A stretch of DNA of 62,529 nucleotides, taken from positions 92,174-154,702 of the forward strand of contig VGLJ01000002.1 of the NCBI GenBank assembly GCA_016866775.1, written 5' to 3'. A program made the translations under genes and the position numbers. Under the pieces are notes generated by a model that saw nothing but the letters and a program-made list of their open reading frames with translations, made no database searches and was not told the DNA's origin. Shown piece after piece: positions 27,045-38,405 of this stretch; the first letter of the stretch is position 1; the number at the start of each line of letters is the position of its first letter. The stretch comes from Candidatus Rokuibacteriota bacterium. GTDB lineage: Bacteria > Methylomirabilota > Methylomirabilia > Rokubacteriales > CSP1-6.

Positions 27045-27479
27045 ATGCTCACGTTGCGCACGGAGATCGACATCGACGCGCCGGCGCCCCGGGTGTGGGA
27101 CGTGCTCACGGACTTCGACGCGTTCCCGCGGTGGAATCCGTTCATCCGTCAGATCGACGGCCTGCTCGCGCCGCGAATGCGGCTGCGCGTGAAGATCCAG
27201 CCGCCCGGCGGGCGCGCGATGACGTTCCATCCGACGGTGCTGCGCGTCGACGACGGGCGCCGGTTCGTCTGGCGCGGGCGGACGCTGATCCCCGGGCTGT
27301 TCGACGGCGAGCACTTCTTCGAGCTGGAGCCGTTCGCGACGGATCGCGTGCGGCTCGTCCACGGCGAGCACTTCCGCGGCGTGCTGGTTCCGCTGCTCGC
27401 CGGCACGCTGCGCACGACCACGCGCGACGGCTTCGAGCGGATGAACGCCGCGCTGAAGGCGCGCGCCGAACATGGATAA
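27045..27479 (+). CDS. SRPBCC (START-fold) protein between transporter genes
   Basis: 144 residues from the ATG at 27045, which has AAGG just upstream. The polyketide-cyclase/SRPBCC pattern is clear: TEIDIDAPAPRVWDVLTDFDAFPRWNPF at the start (a conserved opening of the family) and LVHGEHFRGVLVPLL near the end. It is predicted to bind a small hydrophobic ligand. Its stop overlaps the livM start by 8 bases, so it belongs to the transporter operon and may handle the imported compound. That role is inference. Confidence 0.85.
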   Translation: MLTLRTEIDIDAPAPRVWDVLTDFDAFPRWNPFIRQIDGLLAPRMRLRVKIQPPGGRAMTFHPTVLRVDDGRRFVWRGRTLIPGLFDGEHFFELEPFATDRVRLVHGEHFRGVLVPLLAGTLRTTTRDGFERMNAALKARAEHG

Positions 27480-28374
27480 CTACCTCGTCGCGATGGCGAC
27501 GTTCGCCGGCATCTACGCGCTGCTCGCGCTCGGGCTGAACCTCGTCTGGGGCATGGCCGGGATGATCAACCTCGGCCTCGTCGGCTTCTTCGCGTTCGGC
27601 GCCTACGTGTCGGCGCTGCTCACGAAGAAGGCCGGGTGGCCGATGGCCGCGGGGCTCGTCGCCGCGATCGTGCTCACCGCGGCGGCGGGCGCCGTCGTCG
27701 CGCTCGTCACCGCGCGGCTGCGCGGCGATTACCTCGCGATCATCACGCTCGGCTTCTCCGAGGTCATCCGCCTCGTGGCGAGCAACGAGATCTGGCTCAC
27801 CAACGGCACCGACGGCATCTCCGGCATCCCCGGCCCCGCACGCGGCCAGGTCACGCCGGCAACGTTCAACCTCATCTATCTCGTCATCGTCGCGGTCGTC
27901 GTGCTCGCGGCGCTGTTCCTCATGGAGCGCGTCCGCGGCGCGCCGTACGGGCGCGTCCTGCGCGCGATCCGCGACGACGACCAGGTGGCGGCGGTCGCGG
28001 GCAAGGCGGTCGTCGCGTTCAAGGTGGAAGCGTTCGCGGTGAGCGCGGGTCTCCTCGGCCTCGCCGGCGGGCTCTTCGCGCACTACACCTCGTTCATCGC
28101 GCCCGACGGCTTCACGTCGCTGATCTCGATCTACGTGGTGCTCGCGCTCACGGCCGGCGGCACCGGCAACAACCGCGGCGCGGTCCTCGGCGCCGCGCTG
28201 GTCGTCTTCTTCATGGAGTCGACGCGGTTCGTGACGGGAGGCTTGCCGGGGCTGAAGCCCGTGCAGGTCGCGGCCGTGCGCGAGTTGCTGATCGGCCTGA
28301 GCCTGATCGTCGTGCTGCGCGTGCGTCCGGCCGGTCTCTTGCCCGAGCGGATTCCGCGTCCGGTGACGCCATGA
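27472..28374 (+). CDS. livM: Branched-chain-type ABC transporter permease LivM-like
   Basis: 300 residues with about nine membrane helices. It has the LivM hallmarks GLNLVWGMAGMINLGLVGFFAFGAY split over helices 1-2, TLGFSEVIRL, GTDGISGIP and the cytoplasmic coupling loop GRVLRAIRDDDQVAAVAGK. It forms the membrane channel with LivH. The start codon lies inside the SRPBCC gene's last codons and the end overlaps the GAF gene by 4 bases. Confidence 0.94.
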   Translation: MDNYLVAMATFAGIYALLALGLNLVWGMAGMINLGLVGFFAFGAYVSALLTKKAGWPMAAGLVAAIVLTAAAGAVVALVTARLRGDYLAIITLGFSEVIRLVASNEIWLTNGTDGISGIPGPARGQVTPATFNLIYLVIVAVVVLAALFLMERVRGAPYGRVLRAIRDDDQVAAVAGKAVVAFKVEAFAVSAGLLGLAGGLFAHYTSFIAPDGFTSLISIYVVLALTAGGTGNNRGAVLGAALVVFFMESTRFVTGGLPGLKPVQVAAVRELLIGLSLIVVLRVRPAGLLPERIPRPVTP

Positions 28375-28874
28375 TCCGCGCCGGGCTCGCCCCGCACCTC
28401 TCGGAGGTGGCCGTGGCGCTCACGCGCGCCGGGCAGCCGGAGGCCACGTTCCTGGCGCTCGACAGGGCACTCGCCGCGACGCTCGGGCACAGGCTCTTCA
28501 CGATGCTGCTGCACCACGACGACACGCGGGAGTCGGAGCGGATCTACACGAACCAGCCGCACGCGTATCCCGTCGGCGGGCGCAAGCCGCTCCGCGACAC
28601 CGCGTGGGCGCGCCAGGTGATCGGCGAGCGGCGCGCGTTCATCGGCCGGACCGCGCGGGACATCGAGACGCACTTCCCCGACCACGCGCTCATCGCGTCG
28701 CTCGGCTGCGCCTCGATCGTCAACCTCCCGGTCGTGTGGAACGGTCGCCTGCTCGGCACGATCAACCTCCTCCACGAGGAACGCTGGTACGATGACGGCG
28801 ACGTGCCGATCGGACTCCTGTTCGCCGCCCTCGCCGTCCCCGCGTACCTCGTCGCCGCGAGCCGCGCCGCGTGA
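28371..28874 (+). CDS. GAF-domain protein
   Basis: 167 residues, a single GAF domain with the typical end SIVNLPVVWNGRLLGTINLLHE. Other parts are TLGHRLFTMLLHHDD and TNQPHAYPVGGRKPLRDTAW. It has no output domain, so it is likely a stand-alone sensor or ligand-binding protein. It overlaps livM by ATGA and the CoA-transferase by 4 bases, which ties it to uptake and activation of a substrate. Similar small GAF proteins occur next to acid catabolism genes; the ligand is unknown. Confidence 0.82.
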   Translation: MIRAGLAPHLSEVAVALTRAGQPEATFLALDRALAATLGHRLFTMLLHHDDTRESERIYTNQPHAYPVGGRKPLRDTAWARQVIGERRAFIGRTARDIETHFPDHALIASLGCASIVNLPVVWNGRLLGTINLLHEERWYDDGDVPIGLLFAALAVPAYLVAASRAA

Positions 28875-30018
28875 GCACTCCCCTGCTCGACGGCATCACC
28901 GTGCTCGACTTCACGCGCGTCCTCGCGGGGCCGTACTGCACGCGGCTCCTCGCCGACATGGGCGCGCGAGTCATCAAGATCGAGCGGTCCGGCGAAGGCG
29001 ACGACACGCGGCGCGGATACCTCCAGCTCGAGGAGGGGCGCGCCGACCAGTCGACGTACTTCGTGCGCGTCAACGCGGGCAAGCGGAGCGTGGCGCTCGA
29101 CCTCACGCGCCCGGAGGCGCGCGCGGTCGCCCACGATCTCGCGCGGGCCGCCGACGTCGCGATCGAGAACTTCGTGCCCGGCGTGGCGGCGAAGCTCGGC
29201 ATCGGCGCGAAGGAGCTCCGCGCGATCAATGGACGCCTCGTCTACTGCTCGATCTCCGGATTCGGCCAGAACGGCCCCCTCACGAGCTGGCCGGCGTTCG
29301 CGCACATCATCGCGGCGATGTCGGGGATGATGGATCTCGAGCGCAACGGCGACCCGACGGCGCGGACGATGTACCTCCAGGCCGCCGACGTCCTCGCGGG
29401 CACGCACGCCGCCGTCGCGATCCTCGCGGCTCTGGTGCGCGGCGGGCGCCGCGGTGAGGGCGCCACGCTCGACGTCTCGATGCTCGAAGCGCTGGTCGCC
29501 GCCGAGGACGTGAGCTTCGGCGCCGTGCTGAACGGCGGCGAGCTCTCGCACGGCCCGCGCGTCGGCATGTTCATCGGCAGCATCGGCGGCCGGCAGATGG
29601 TGACGCAGTACGTGGGCGGGCCGCAGCTCTGGGCGCGTCTCTGCGCGGTGATGAACCGGCCCGACATCGAGAACGATCCGCGGTTCGCGACCCCGCCGCT
29701 CCGCCGCCAGCACTGGCCGGAGCTGAACCAGCTCGTCACCGACTGGCTGACCACGACGTTCTCGTCGGTGGACGACGCGCTGCGCGCGCTGAACGCCGCG
29801 CGCGTGCCCGCGGCGCCCGTGCTGTCACCGCCCGAGGTCGTCGCGCATCCGCACATGGCGGCGCGCGAGGCCTTCCCGGAGATCCCTCACCCGGGCCGCG
29901 GGACCGTGCGCGTCACGGCGACGCCATTCCACGTGGACGGGGCGCCGCTCAAGCCGCAAGGGCCCGCGCCCTACCGCATCGGCGAGCACACGCGGAGCGT
30001 GCTCACCGAGGGGCTCGG

Positions 30019-31335
<1,317 letters not shown>

Positions 31336-31455
31336 GACACAGCCTTTCAAGCAATCTTCCGCGGGTTCGTAATGTCGCGGGCTCCAGGGTGCGGAAGGCG
31401 GCCGGAGGCTGCGGTCTACCGGAACGAACGACGAAGCAGACGTAGGCAGTCTACC

Positions 31456-32307
31456 TCACGCCGCGCGTGTACGCGAACGTTTCCCGCGGGCCGCGCGCTT
31501 CGGCTCGCCCCGGCCGCTCGCGCGCGCCGGCGGCTTGCGCGCCCCGGTCTTCGAGCTCTCCTCGAGCGCCTTCATGAGGTGGACGACGCGCGCGGGCCTC
31601 TTCGCCGCCGGCGCCTCGACCTCGCGGCCCTCGAGCTTCTGCTCGATCGCCGCGCGCAGCGTCTCGTGGTAGGTGTCCTTGTACTCCTCGGGGTCCCAGT
31701 CGGCGGCGAGCGTGTCGACGAGCTTCTTGGCGAGCTCGATCTCCTTCTTGCCGAGCTTCTCGTCACCCGGCAGATTGAGGTCTTCGGCACTGCGGATCTC
31801 GTCGGCGAAGCGCATCGTGGTGAGCATCAAGGCCTTGCCGGCGGGACGCAGCACGGCGAGGTGCTCGCGCTGCCGCATGACGAACGTGCCGACGCCGACC
31901 CGTCCGGATTCCACCAGCGCCTCGCGCAGCAGCGCGTACGCCTTGCGGCCCTGCTTCGTCGGCTCGAGCCAGTACGCCGACTCGAAGTGCGCCACGTTGA
32001 TCTGCTCGAGCGGGACGAACTCGCGGATGTCGAGCGTCTCGGTGCTCTCGGTCTTCGCCTTCTCGAAGTCCTCGTCGCTCATGACCACGAACTGCCCCTT
32101 CTCGAACTCGTAGCCCTTCACGATCTCGGCCCAGGGCACTTCCGTGTCCTCTTCCGAGCAGAACTTCTTGTACTGGATGGGCGCCTTGTCCTTCTCGTGC
32201 AGCATCCGGAACGAGAGATCGGCCTGCCGGCGCGTGGCCGGATGGAGGTTGACCGGCACGGAAACCAGTCCGAATGTCACGGCGCCCTTCCACATTGGTC
32301 GCGGCAT
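31456..32307 (-). CDS. ku: Ku protein, non-homologous end joining
   Basis: 283 residues. The bacterial Ku core is clear: MPRPMWKGAVTFGLVSVPVN at the start, VVMSDEDFEKA, FESAYWLEP, ERRxYALLREAL-type GRKAYALLREALVE and ELAKKLVDTL. The C-terminus is a basic tail (KPPARASGRGEPKRAARGKR) as in the longer bacterial Ku proteins that aid end bridging. The homodimer threads onto DNA ends and recruits LigD. No ligD gene is in the window. The helicase gene starts 120 bases downstream on the same strand. Confidence 0.95.
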   Translation of the reverse strand: MPRPMWKGAVTFGLVSVPVNLHPATRRQADLSFRMLHEKDKAPIQYKKFCSEEDTEVPWAEIVKGYEFEKGQFVVMSDEDFEKAKTESTETLDIREFVPLEQINVAHFESAYWLEPTKQGRKAYALLREALVESGRVGVGTFVMRQREHLAVLRPAGKALMLTTMRFADEIRSAEDLNLPGDEKLGKKEIELAKKLVDTLAADWDPEEYKDTYHETLRAAIEQKLEGREVEAPAAKRPARVVHLMKALEESSKTGARKPPARASGRGEPKRAARGKRSRTRAA

Positions 32308-32363
32308 GGCACACTCTCCCGCCGCGGTATCGAGCAAGGCGCGGGCCAGCAGCGCGCACCGCC

Positions 32364-33059
32364 TCACAGATGACGAGCATCGCCGGAACCGGTCGTCCGC
32401 CTGGCCCAGAGGACGAGGACGCCGAGGGCCGCAAGCTGAAGGATCGTTGCGAAGCGGGGCGAGACAACCCTCGGCGCGATCCGTTGCACCGCCAGCACGC
32501 TGTCGTACGCGCCGTGAATGGCCATCGGAAGCCCAAGCGATCCCGTGCGGGAATAGACGAGGCCGAGCGCGCCGCCCACGAGCAGGATCGTCGCCACGCG
32601 TGGCGGGGTGAGCTCGAACATGCCGTAGTGATAGATGACGAAGGTTGCGTTCGACACGACCACGGCGCTCATCCATCCCAGCCGGCGCTCGAGAAGATTC
32701 TGGAGGATCCCGCGGTACACCAGCTCCTCCCTGACCCCGATCACGATGCTCGTGAGCACGAAAACGACCGCGTACTGCCACGACCATTTCGGGGGTGACG
32801 GCTGCTCGGGCACGGCAGCCGCCAGCAACAGGAGCGCGACGCCCACGACGAATAGCGGGTGACGCGTCGGCACGACGCGAGGGGCGCGCGAGCGGACGAC
32901 GTCCCGGAAGAGCGCCCAGTGGATGGGGATGGTCATGAGCCGCACCGCCGTGACCGCGAACTCGCTCGCGACGGGGCCGCCAACGTGCCTGAGCCACGCG
33001 CGCGTGATGACCGCGTAGCCCACCTCGACGGCGACCGCCGCGGCCACGCGGGCGAGCAT
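32364..33059 (-). CDS. CPBP family intramembrane metalloprotease
   Basis: 231 residues, with about six membrane helices. The CPBP (Abi) signature is complete: motif 1 VREELVYRGILQ with the EE pair and Arg, motif 2 with VIYHYGMFE, and motif 3 with MAIHGAYD. These are proposed Rce1-type proteases; some act in bacteriocin immunity or sensing. The context gives no partner. It is separated by 56 bases from Ku and 25 from coaX. Confidence 0.88.
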   Translation of the reverse strand: MLARVAAAVAVEVGYAVITRAWLRHVGGPVASEFAVTAVRLMTIPIHWALFRDVVRSRAPRVVPTRHPLFVVGVALLLLAAAVPEQPSPPKWSWQYAVVFVLTSIVIGVREELVYRGILQNLLERRLGWMSAVVVSNATFVIYHYGMFELTPPRVATILLVGGALGLVYSRTGSLGLPMAIHGAYDSVLAVQRIAPRVVSPRFATILQLAALGVLVLWARRTTGSGDARHL

Positions 33060-33084
33060 CGCGCGCGATGCTATGGCGAGGCGA

Positions 33085-33855
33085 TCAGCGGTCGGAGCGC
33101 GTGCCCAGCCAGGCGAGACGGAGACCGTCGAGCTTCAGGTCGCCGTTGACGTGCTGGATGGTGCGCGAGACCGGCGCGATCAGCGGCGCCTGGCCGCCGG
33201 TGGCGACGACGGTGGGAGTGCCGCCGAGCTCCGGCTTCATGCGCTCGACGATGCCGTCGACGAGCCCCGCGAAGCCGAAGATCATCCCGGACTGGATGTT
33301 CGTCGTCGTGTTGCGGCCGATCGCGCTCTCGGGGCGCGTCATCTCGACGCGGAACAGGCGGGCGGCGCGCGCGGAAAGCGCGTCCATCGCGATGCCGAGG
33401 CCCGGCGCGATGGCGCCCCCGACGAACGCCCCGCGGCCGTCGACGCAGTCGAACCGCGTCGCGGTGCCGAGGTCGACGACGATCACCGGCGCGCCGTAGA
33501 TCGCGAGCGCGCCCACGCAGGAGACGATCCGGTCGGGCCCGACCTCGCGCGGCTCGTCGACGTCGAGCGGCAGCGGGCTGTTCGCGCCCGTCACCGTGAG
33601 CGGCGTGACCTTGAAGTACTTCTCGGACATCCACTCCAGCGCCTGCTGCACGGGCGGCACGACGTTCGAGATCGCCACCGCGCTGACCTGCGACGCCTCG
33701 ATGCCGTTCGAGCGCAGCAGCGCCTCGATGAAGAGCCCGTATTCGTCGGCGGTCTGCTCGCGCCGCGTGGTGAGCGTCCACGACACGCGGACGCCGGCGT
33801 CGTCGCAGAGTCCCACCTTCGTGTTGGTGTTGCCGACGTCGATGACGAGCAGCAT
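33085..33855 (-). CDS. coaX: Type III pantothenate kinase
   Basis: 256 residues, first step of coenzyme A synthesis. It has the ASKHA fold signatures LVIDVGNTNTKVGL (phosphate 1 loop), GPDRIVSCVGAL, VVDLGTATRFD and GGAIAPGLGIAMDAL. The length is normal for CoaX. The gene follows the damaged hybrid kinase by 15 bases. CoA supply matches the acyl-CoA enzymes in the window, but that is only circumstantial. Confidence 0.95.
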   Translation of the reverse strand: MLLVIDVGNTNTKVGLCDDAGVRVSWTLTTRREQTADEYGLFIEALLRSNGIEASQVSAVAISNVVPPVQQALEWMSEKYFKVTPLTVTGANSPLPLDVDEPREVGPDRIVSCVGALAIYGAPVIVVDLGTATRFDCVDGRGAFVGGAIAPGLGIAMDALSARAARLFRVEMTRPESAIGRNTTTNIQSGMIFGFAGLVDGIVERMKPELGGTPTVVATGGQAPLIAPVSRTIQHVNGDLKLDGLRLAWLGTRSDR

Positions 33856-33870
33856 GGCGCGACGAGCGTA

Positions 33871-36160
33871 TCACGCCGCTCCGTCGAGGACCGCGCGGAT
33901 CGCCTCCGAGAGCGCCAGCGGCGCGAACGGCTTCTGCAGGAAGATCACGCCGGGCTCGTTGATCGCGTGCTGGGCGAGGTCGGCGCTGTAGCCCGACATG
34001 TAGATGACGCGCAGCCCCGGGATCGACGCGCGAAGATCCGCCGCCAGCACCGGCCCGCTCTCCTCCGGCATGACGACGTCGGTCAGCAAGAGATGGACGG
34101 GACCGTGACGGAGCTGCAACAGCGCGTGCGCGGCCTTCGGTCCTTCCGCTTCGAGCACGTGGTAGCCGAGCTCTTCGATGACGTCGCGCACGAACCGGCG
34201 CACGTCCGGATCGTCCTCGACGAGCAGGACCGTCTCGCTGCCGCGGCGCAGCTCGGGCGCGACCGCGGCGAGCGTCGCCGCCGCTCTGTCGCACCACGCC
34301 GTAGACCGTCGAGAGGCCGAGGCCGGTACCCTGCCCCGGCGTCTTCGTGGTGAAGAACGGATCGAAGATCCGCTCCAGCGTCTCGGGATCCATGCCGACG
34401 CCGGTGTCGCGCACCGTGAGGTGCGTCATCTCGACCCGCTCGCCGATGAGCCGCGTGAGCATCGGCCAGAGGCCGCGGACGACGGCGTTCACGTCGAGCG
34501 CGCGCCGCGCCGTGACCTGGCGGCGGCTGAACGCGAGCAGCTGGTGCGTGAGCGCCGTCGCGCGGCCCGCGGTCGCCACGATCAGCTCGGCGTCCCGCCG
34601 CGAGACCGAGCTGGAGGCGGCGCGGCGCCGGATGAGCTCCGCGCGGCCGCCGATCACCGTCAGCAGGTTGTTGAAGTCGTGCGCGATGCCGCCGGACAGG
34701 CGGCCGAGCGCGTCCATCTTCTGCGACTGCAGCAGCTCGGACTGTGTCCGCCGAAGCTCGTCGTACGCCGCCTCGGCCTCGCGCGAGTGTGCCTCCGAGG
34801 CCTGGAAGAGGCTCGCGTTCTGGAGCGCGATGGCGGCATGCGACGCGAGACGCGCGAGCACGGCCTCGTCGCGCTCGTCGAACGCCCGCCCGCCGCGGTT
34901 GGCGACGTCCAGCGTGCCGGCGACGGTCTCGGCGATCGTGATCGGCACGCTCAGCTCGGTGGCGAAGCGCGAGGTCGCTGCGGCAGAGCTCGCGCGCTCC
35001 TTGCGTCACCCGCTGCAGCACCTCGTCGAGGTGAAGCGAGGCGTTGATCTTCGCGGCGAGATCGGCGATGAACTCGGCTTCCCGCCGATGCCGCTCGGCC
35101 TCGTCCGCGAGACGCAGATGCTCGAGCGCCCGCGCCAGCTGCTCCGTGATTCCCACCGCCAGGCGGAGCTCGTGCGGCGCGACGTCGTGCGGCGCCGTCC
35201 ACCAGTAGCACACGAGCACGCCGCGCGTGCCGCGGTCGCCGGCGACCGGGAGCGCGACGAGCGCCGAGGGCGTCAGGGCCATCTTCCGCACGAGCGGATG
35301 ATCGAGCCGCGGGTCGTTCCGCACGTCGGGGCAGACGAGCGGGGTGCCGCGCTGGACCGACTCCGTGAACACCGGTCGGCTCCGTGAGCCCCCCACCACC
35401 GAGAGCAGGAGCTGCGTCTGGTCGAGCGCGCGCTGGGACGTGGCGTAGAGGCGCGCGTTGTGCGCGGCGAGCGCGCAGATGTCGGCGAACGTCGCGAAGA
35501 GCTGGCTCTCTCCCGTCGCGAGCACGCGGCCCGGCGGCGCGGCGAGCGCGAGCACGCCGATCTCTTCGCCGTACGCGACCAGGGGTGCCGAGACGACGGC
35601 CTCGCCGGCGTCACCCGCGGTGACGTCCGCGTCACCCGCGAGCGCGACCGGCTTCAGCGCGCCGTCGCCGCCACGCTCGTACAGAACGACGCGCCGCGCG
35701 CCGAAGAGCTCGCGAATCGTCCCGAGGATCCGGTGCAGCGCGCCGGGCTCCGTCGACGGGCGCGCGATCTGGCGTCCGACCTCGGCGAGCGCGGCCGCGG
35801 CGCGGCCGTCGCCCTCTCGGGCGCGCCGCCGCAGGAGCAGGCGGACGGTGCTGACGAGCTCGTCGGACGTCACGGGGGCGCACGAGGAAGCCGTCCGCGC
35901 CCTCGCGGAGACCTCGGACGCGGTCCTTGGCGTCGCGATAAATCCCGCTCATGAAGAAGATCGGCAGGGACGCGGTCACGGGATCCTCGCGGAGGCGACG
36001 GCAGACTTCGAAGCCGTCGATGTCGGGGAGCTGGACGTCGCAGAGCACCAGGTCGGGCAGCGCGGCCGCGCGCTGCGCGCCTTCCTCGCCGGTGACCGCC
36101 TCCCACACCTCGAAGTCGGCGGCGGAGAGGATCTCGACGGCCGCGCGGCGGCGCGCGTGA
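33871..36160 (-). pseudogene. Hybrid histidine kinase REC-GAF-GAF-HisKA-HATPase-REC, broken by deletions and a frameshift
   Basis: The order of pieces is: receiver domain lacking its first strand (from about 36160; DLVLCDVQLPDIDGF), a one-base insertion in a C-run at 35874-35878 (the frame resumes at VTSDELVSTVRLL), first GAF, second GAF, HisKA with GGIAHDFNNLLTV, HATPase and a C-terminal receiver (TVLLVEDDPDVRRF to LQKPFAPLAL). Three internal gaps are evident. GAF 2 jumps from ARELCRSDLA to TELSVPITIAE near 34970. HATPase jumps from GERVEM to THLTVRDTGVGM near 34430, so the N box is missing. The G2 region jumps straight to the receiver near 34280. The product as written would not be a kinase. 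The pieces are otherwise well conserved, pointing to recent damage or assembly loss. Confidence 0.8.
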
Positions 36161-36162
36161 TG

Positions 36163-37706
36163 TCAGGCGATGACGCCGGCGATCACCTCGCGCAGGCGGC
36201 GATCCGTGAGCGGCTTGGCGATCGTGGCATCGGGGGGGTGTCGCGTTTCCCCCCCGCGCGGGTACTCGCCCCAGCCCGTGTCACGAGGATGACCGGCAAG
36301 CCCGGCCACCGGCTCTTGACGCGCTCGATGACGTCTCACCCGGTAAGCCCCGGCATGCCGAGATCGGTGAGCACGAGGTCGAACGTGCCGTCGGCCGCGT
36401 CGAGGCGCGCGAGGGCCTCGTGACCGCTGGCCGCGACCATGGCCTCGTGCCCGAGCGCGACCAGCATCTCGGCGATCGTGTTCCTCACGGCCGCCTCGTC
36501 GTCGACGACGAGGATGCGGAGGCCGTTGATCCCGGGCTCCGACGCTTCACGGAAGTCCCGCGGCGATGGATCACCCGCCGGCAGCTGGAAGCTGACCGTC
36601 GTGCCTTCGCCGGGGTTGGTCTCGATCCCGAGCGTCCCGCGGTGCCGCTTGACGATGGCCGCGGCCATGCTCAGCCCGAGGCCGAGCCGCGCCGGCCCGC
36701 GCGTGGTGAAGAACGGCTGGGTCGCGTGCTGCCGCACCTCCGGCGTCATGCCTTCGCCCGTGTCAGAGACGGCACACACGACGCGTCCTCCATCCGTCCG
36801 GGTCCGCACGCGAATCTCGCCACCGTGCTCGACCGCTTCGACGGCATTCAGCACCAGGTTGAGGAGCAGCTCGCGGACTTCGGCCTCGTCGGCGACGACC
36901 GGCAACACGTCCGAGGGCTCGAAGCGGACGTCGATCGCGACGCCGCGCATGCGCGGCTCGTCGTGCCATCGCGCGCGGCTCATCGCGAGCGTGTCCTCGA
37001 CGAGCGCGTTGAGGTCGACGCCCGCGGGCGTGCCGACGAGCGGCCGGCCGCTGGATGCCATGAGCCGGCGCACGACGTCGGCGGCGTCCAGGATCGCGCG
37101 CTCGACGGCGGCGAGGGCGCGCGGCGTGTCGGGCATCGCGTGGCGCAGCACGAGCTGCACGTTGCCGAGCGCGACCGTCATCAGGTTGTTGAGGTGATGC
37201 GAGATGCCCGCGGCGAGCTCGCCCGTCGCGCGCCGGCGCTCGGAATCGCCGAGCGCGCGCGCGGCGTGCGCGGCGAAGCATTCGAGGACGGCGGCGTCCT
37301 CGGCGCCGCCGAGCTGCGGGCCGCCGACGACCACCGCGCCGACGACGGCGCCGCGCTCGTAGATCGGCGCGCCGAGCACGGTGCTGCCGCCGGTGTCGTC
37401 GCGAACGACGGCCGATCCCGCCATCACCGCCCGGCCCAGCGCGAGCGCGCGCGCGGGGAACCCCGCGCCGTGCCCGTCGCCGGCCACACCGCGGATCACG
37501 ACGATCTCGGCGTCGCCGGGCCCCACCCCGACGAGCGCGGGGGCGTCGAAAACCTTCGTCAGCGCCGTGGCCACCCGCGCGTGGAGGTCCTCGTCCTCCG
37601 GCGAAGCGAAGCCGTCCGTGGTGACTTCAGCGAGCGCGCGCCACCGCCCACCGTCGCGCGACGCGCCGGGGGCGGACCGGCGCGCCGTCGTCCATAGCCT
37701 GTGCAT
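36163..37706 (-). pseudogene. GAF-histidine kinase with C-terminal receiver, receiver broken by TGA and frameshift
   Basis: From the ATG at 37706: a GAF domain (about 50-160), HisKA with GELAAGISHHLNNLMT, HATPase with N box LLLNLVLNAVEAV, DTGEGM and LGLGLSMAAAIVKRH, then a receiver with VVDDEAAVRN and LVLTDLGMPGLTG. There the codon after G is TGA (36336-36338); most receivers have Trp here. The frame then reads DVIERVKSRWPGLPVILVT. A two-base insertion follows near 36280, then GWGEYPRG and the normal end AKPLTDRRLREVIAGVIA with stop at 36163. A G/C-tract element (36232-36255) lies in this damaged part. The kinase core remains complete up to 36339. Confidence 0.82.
36232..36255. repeat. G/C-tract hairpin element inside a kinase gene
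   Basis: Seven G, a 10-base spacer (TGTCGCGTTT) and seven C, able to fold into a hairpin. It lies in the receiver-coding part of the kinase gene next to a two-base frameshift, and codes for residues (GGETRHPP) that look foreign to the domain. Confidence 0.55.
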
Positions 37707-37712
37707 GGCGGC

Positions 37713-38405
37713 TCAGCGCTTCGAGTCTCTGTTGGACTCCTTGTTCGCACCCTTCCTGACGGACGCGCTCTCGTCGCTGAACGTCAGCTCGATCCGCACC
37801 ATGGCGCCTCCGAGCATGAACTCCATCGGCTGGACCGGAATGACGCTGCCGTCGTCCATCATGTAGGACGGGCGGCCGTTGGAGCGGAACGGCAGCCGGA
37901 AGGTGCCGTCGAAACGGCCGCGCGCGCGGTGGCCGGCCAGGACGGTCTCGGCGACACCGTGGGCGGTGAACTCGCCCGTCACGGTGCCGTGCGGCTTCTT
38001 GTCGACGAACGCGGGCGACAGGTCGAGCATGCCGCTCAGGCTGCCGCGCATGATGACGATCTCGGGCGCGTCGATGTTGTTCGCGTCCTGCATGAGAATG
38101 TCGAACGTCCCGGTGACGGGCCCGATGCCCGTGTTGTCGTCGGCCCTGCCGATCGCGTTGACGGTGACCGTGCACATCTCGATCTGCGGCTGGGTCGCGA
38201 GCCAGACCGGGCACAGGACCGTGCCGGGCGCCGCCATGCCGGCCAGTGTGGCTTTCGACGACTTGAACGACCCGCCCTTGCCGAGGCGCACGGCCTCCGT
38301 GACCTCGTAGAGCACGACGTCGACCGCGCGCGCGGGCGTCGGCGCGGCGACGACGACGGCCGCGAGGACGAGCACTGCACTCAGGAGCATTCGCATCGGG
38401 TTCAT
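37713..38405 (-). CDS. Secreted protein of unknown function
   Basis: 230 residues from the ATG at 38405. A signal peptide (MRMLLSAVLVLAAVVVAAP, cleavage after TPARA) is clear. The mature part is beta-rich with several short hydrophobic strands (GTFDILMQD, GTVTGEFTAHG, GRFDGTFRLPF, MVRIELTFSDE) and few Cys, suggesting a periplasmic or surface beta-barrel-like fold. I recognise no family. The start overlaps the methyltransferase stop by ATGA and the end is 6 bases before the kinase, so it may be a sensory partner of that kinase. Confidence 0.78.
   Translation of the reverse strand: MNPMRMLLSAVLVLAAVVVAAPTPARAVDVVLYEVTEAVRLGKGGSFKSSKATLAGMAAPGTVLCPVWLATQPQIEMCTVTVNAIGRADDNTGIGPVTGTFDILMQDANNIDAPEIVIMRGSLSGMLDLSPAFVDKKPHGTVTGEFTAHGVAETVLAGHRARGRFDGTFRLPFRSNGRPSYMMDDGSVIPVQPMEFMLGGAMVRIELTFSDESASVRKGANKESNRDSKR

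Noticed and set aside
31336-31455. Small gene or RNA between Ku and the helicase
   Set aside because: Only 120 bases with a weak inverted repeat; it is best seen as the helicase leader and promoter.
36336-36338. TGA in the receiver domain as a third selenocysteine codon
   Set aside because: The position normally holds Trp or Tyr, not Cys, no redox function is expected, and a frameshift follows closely.
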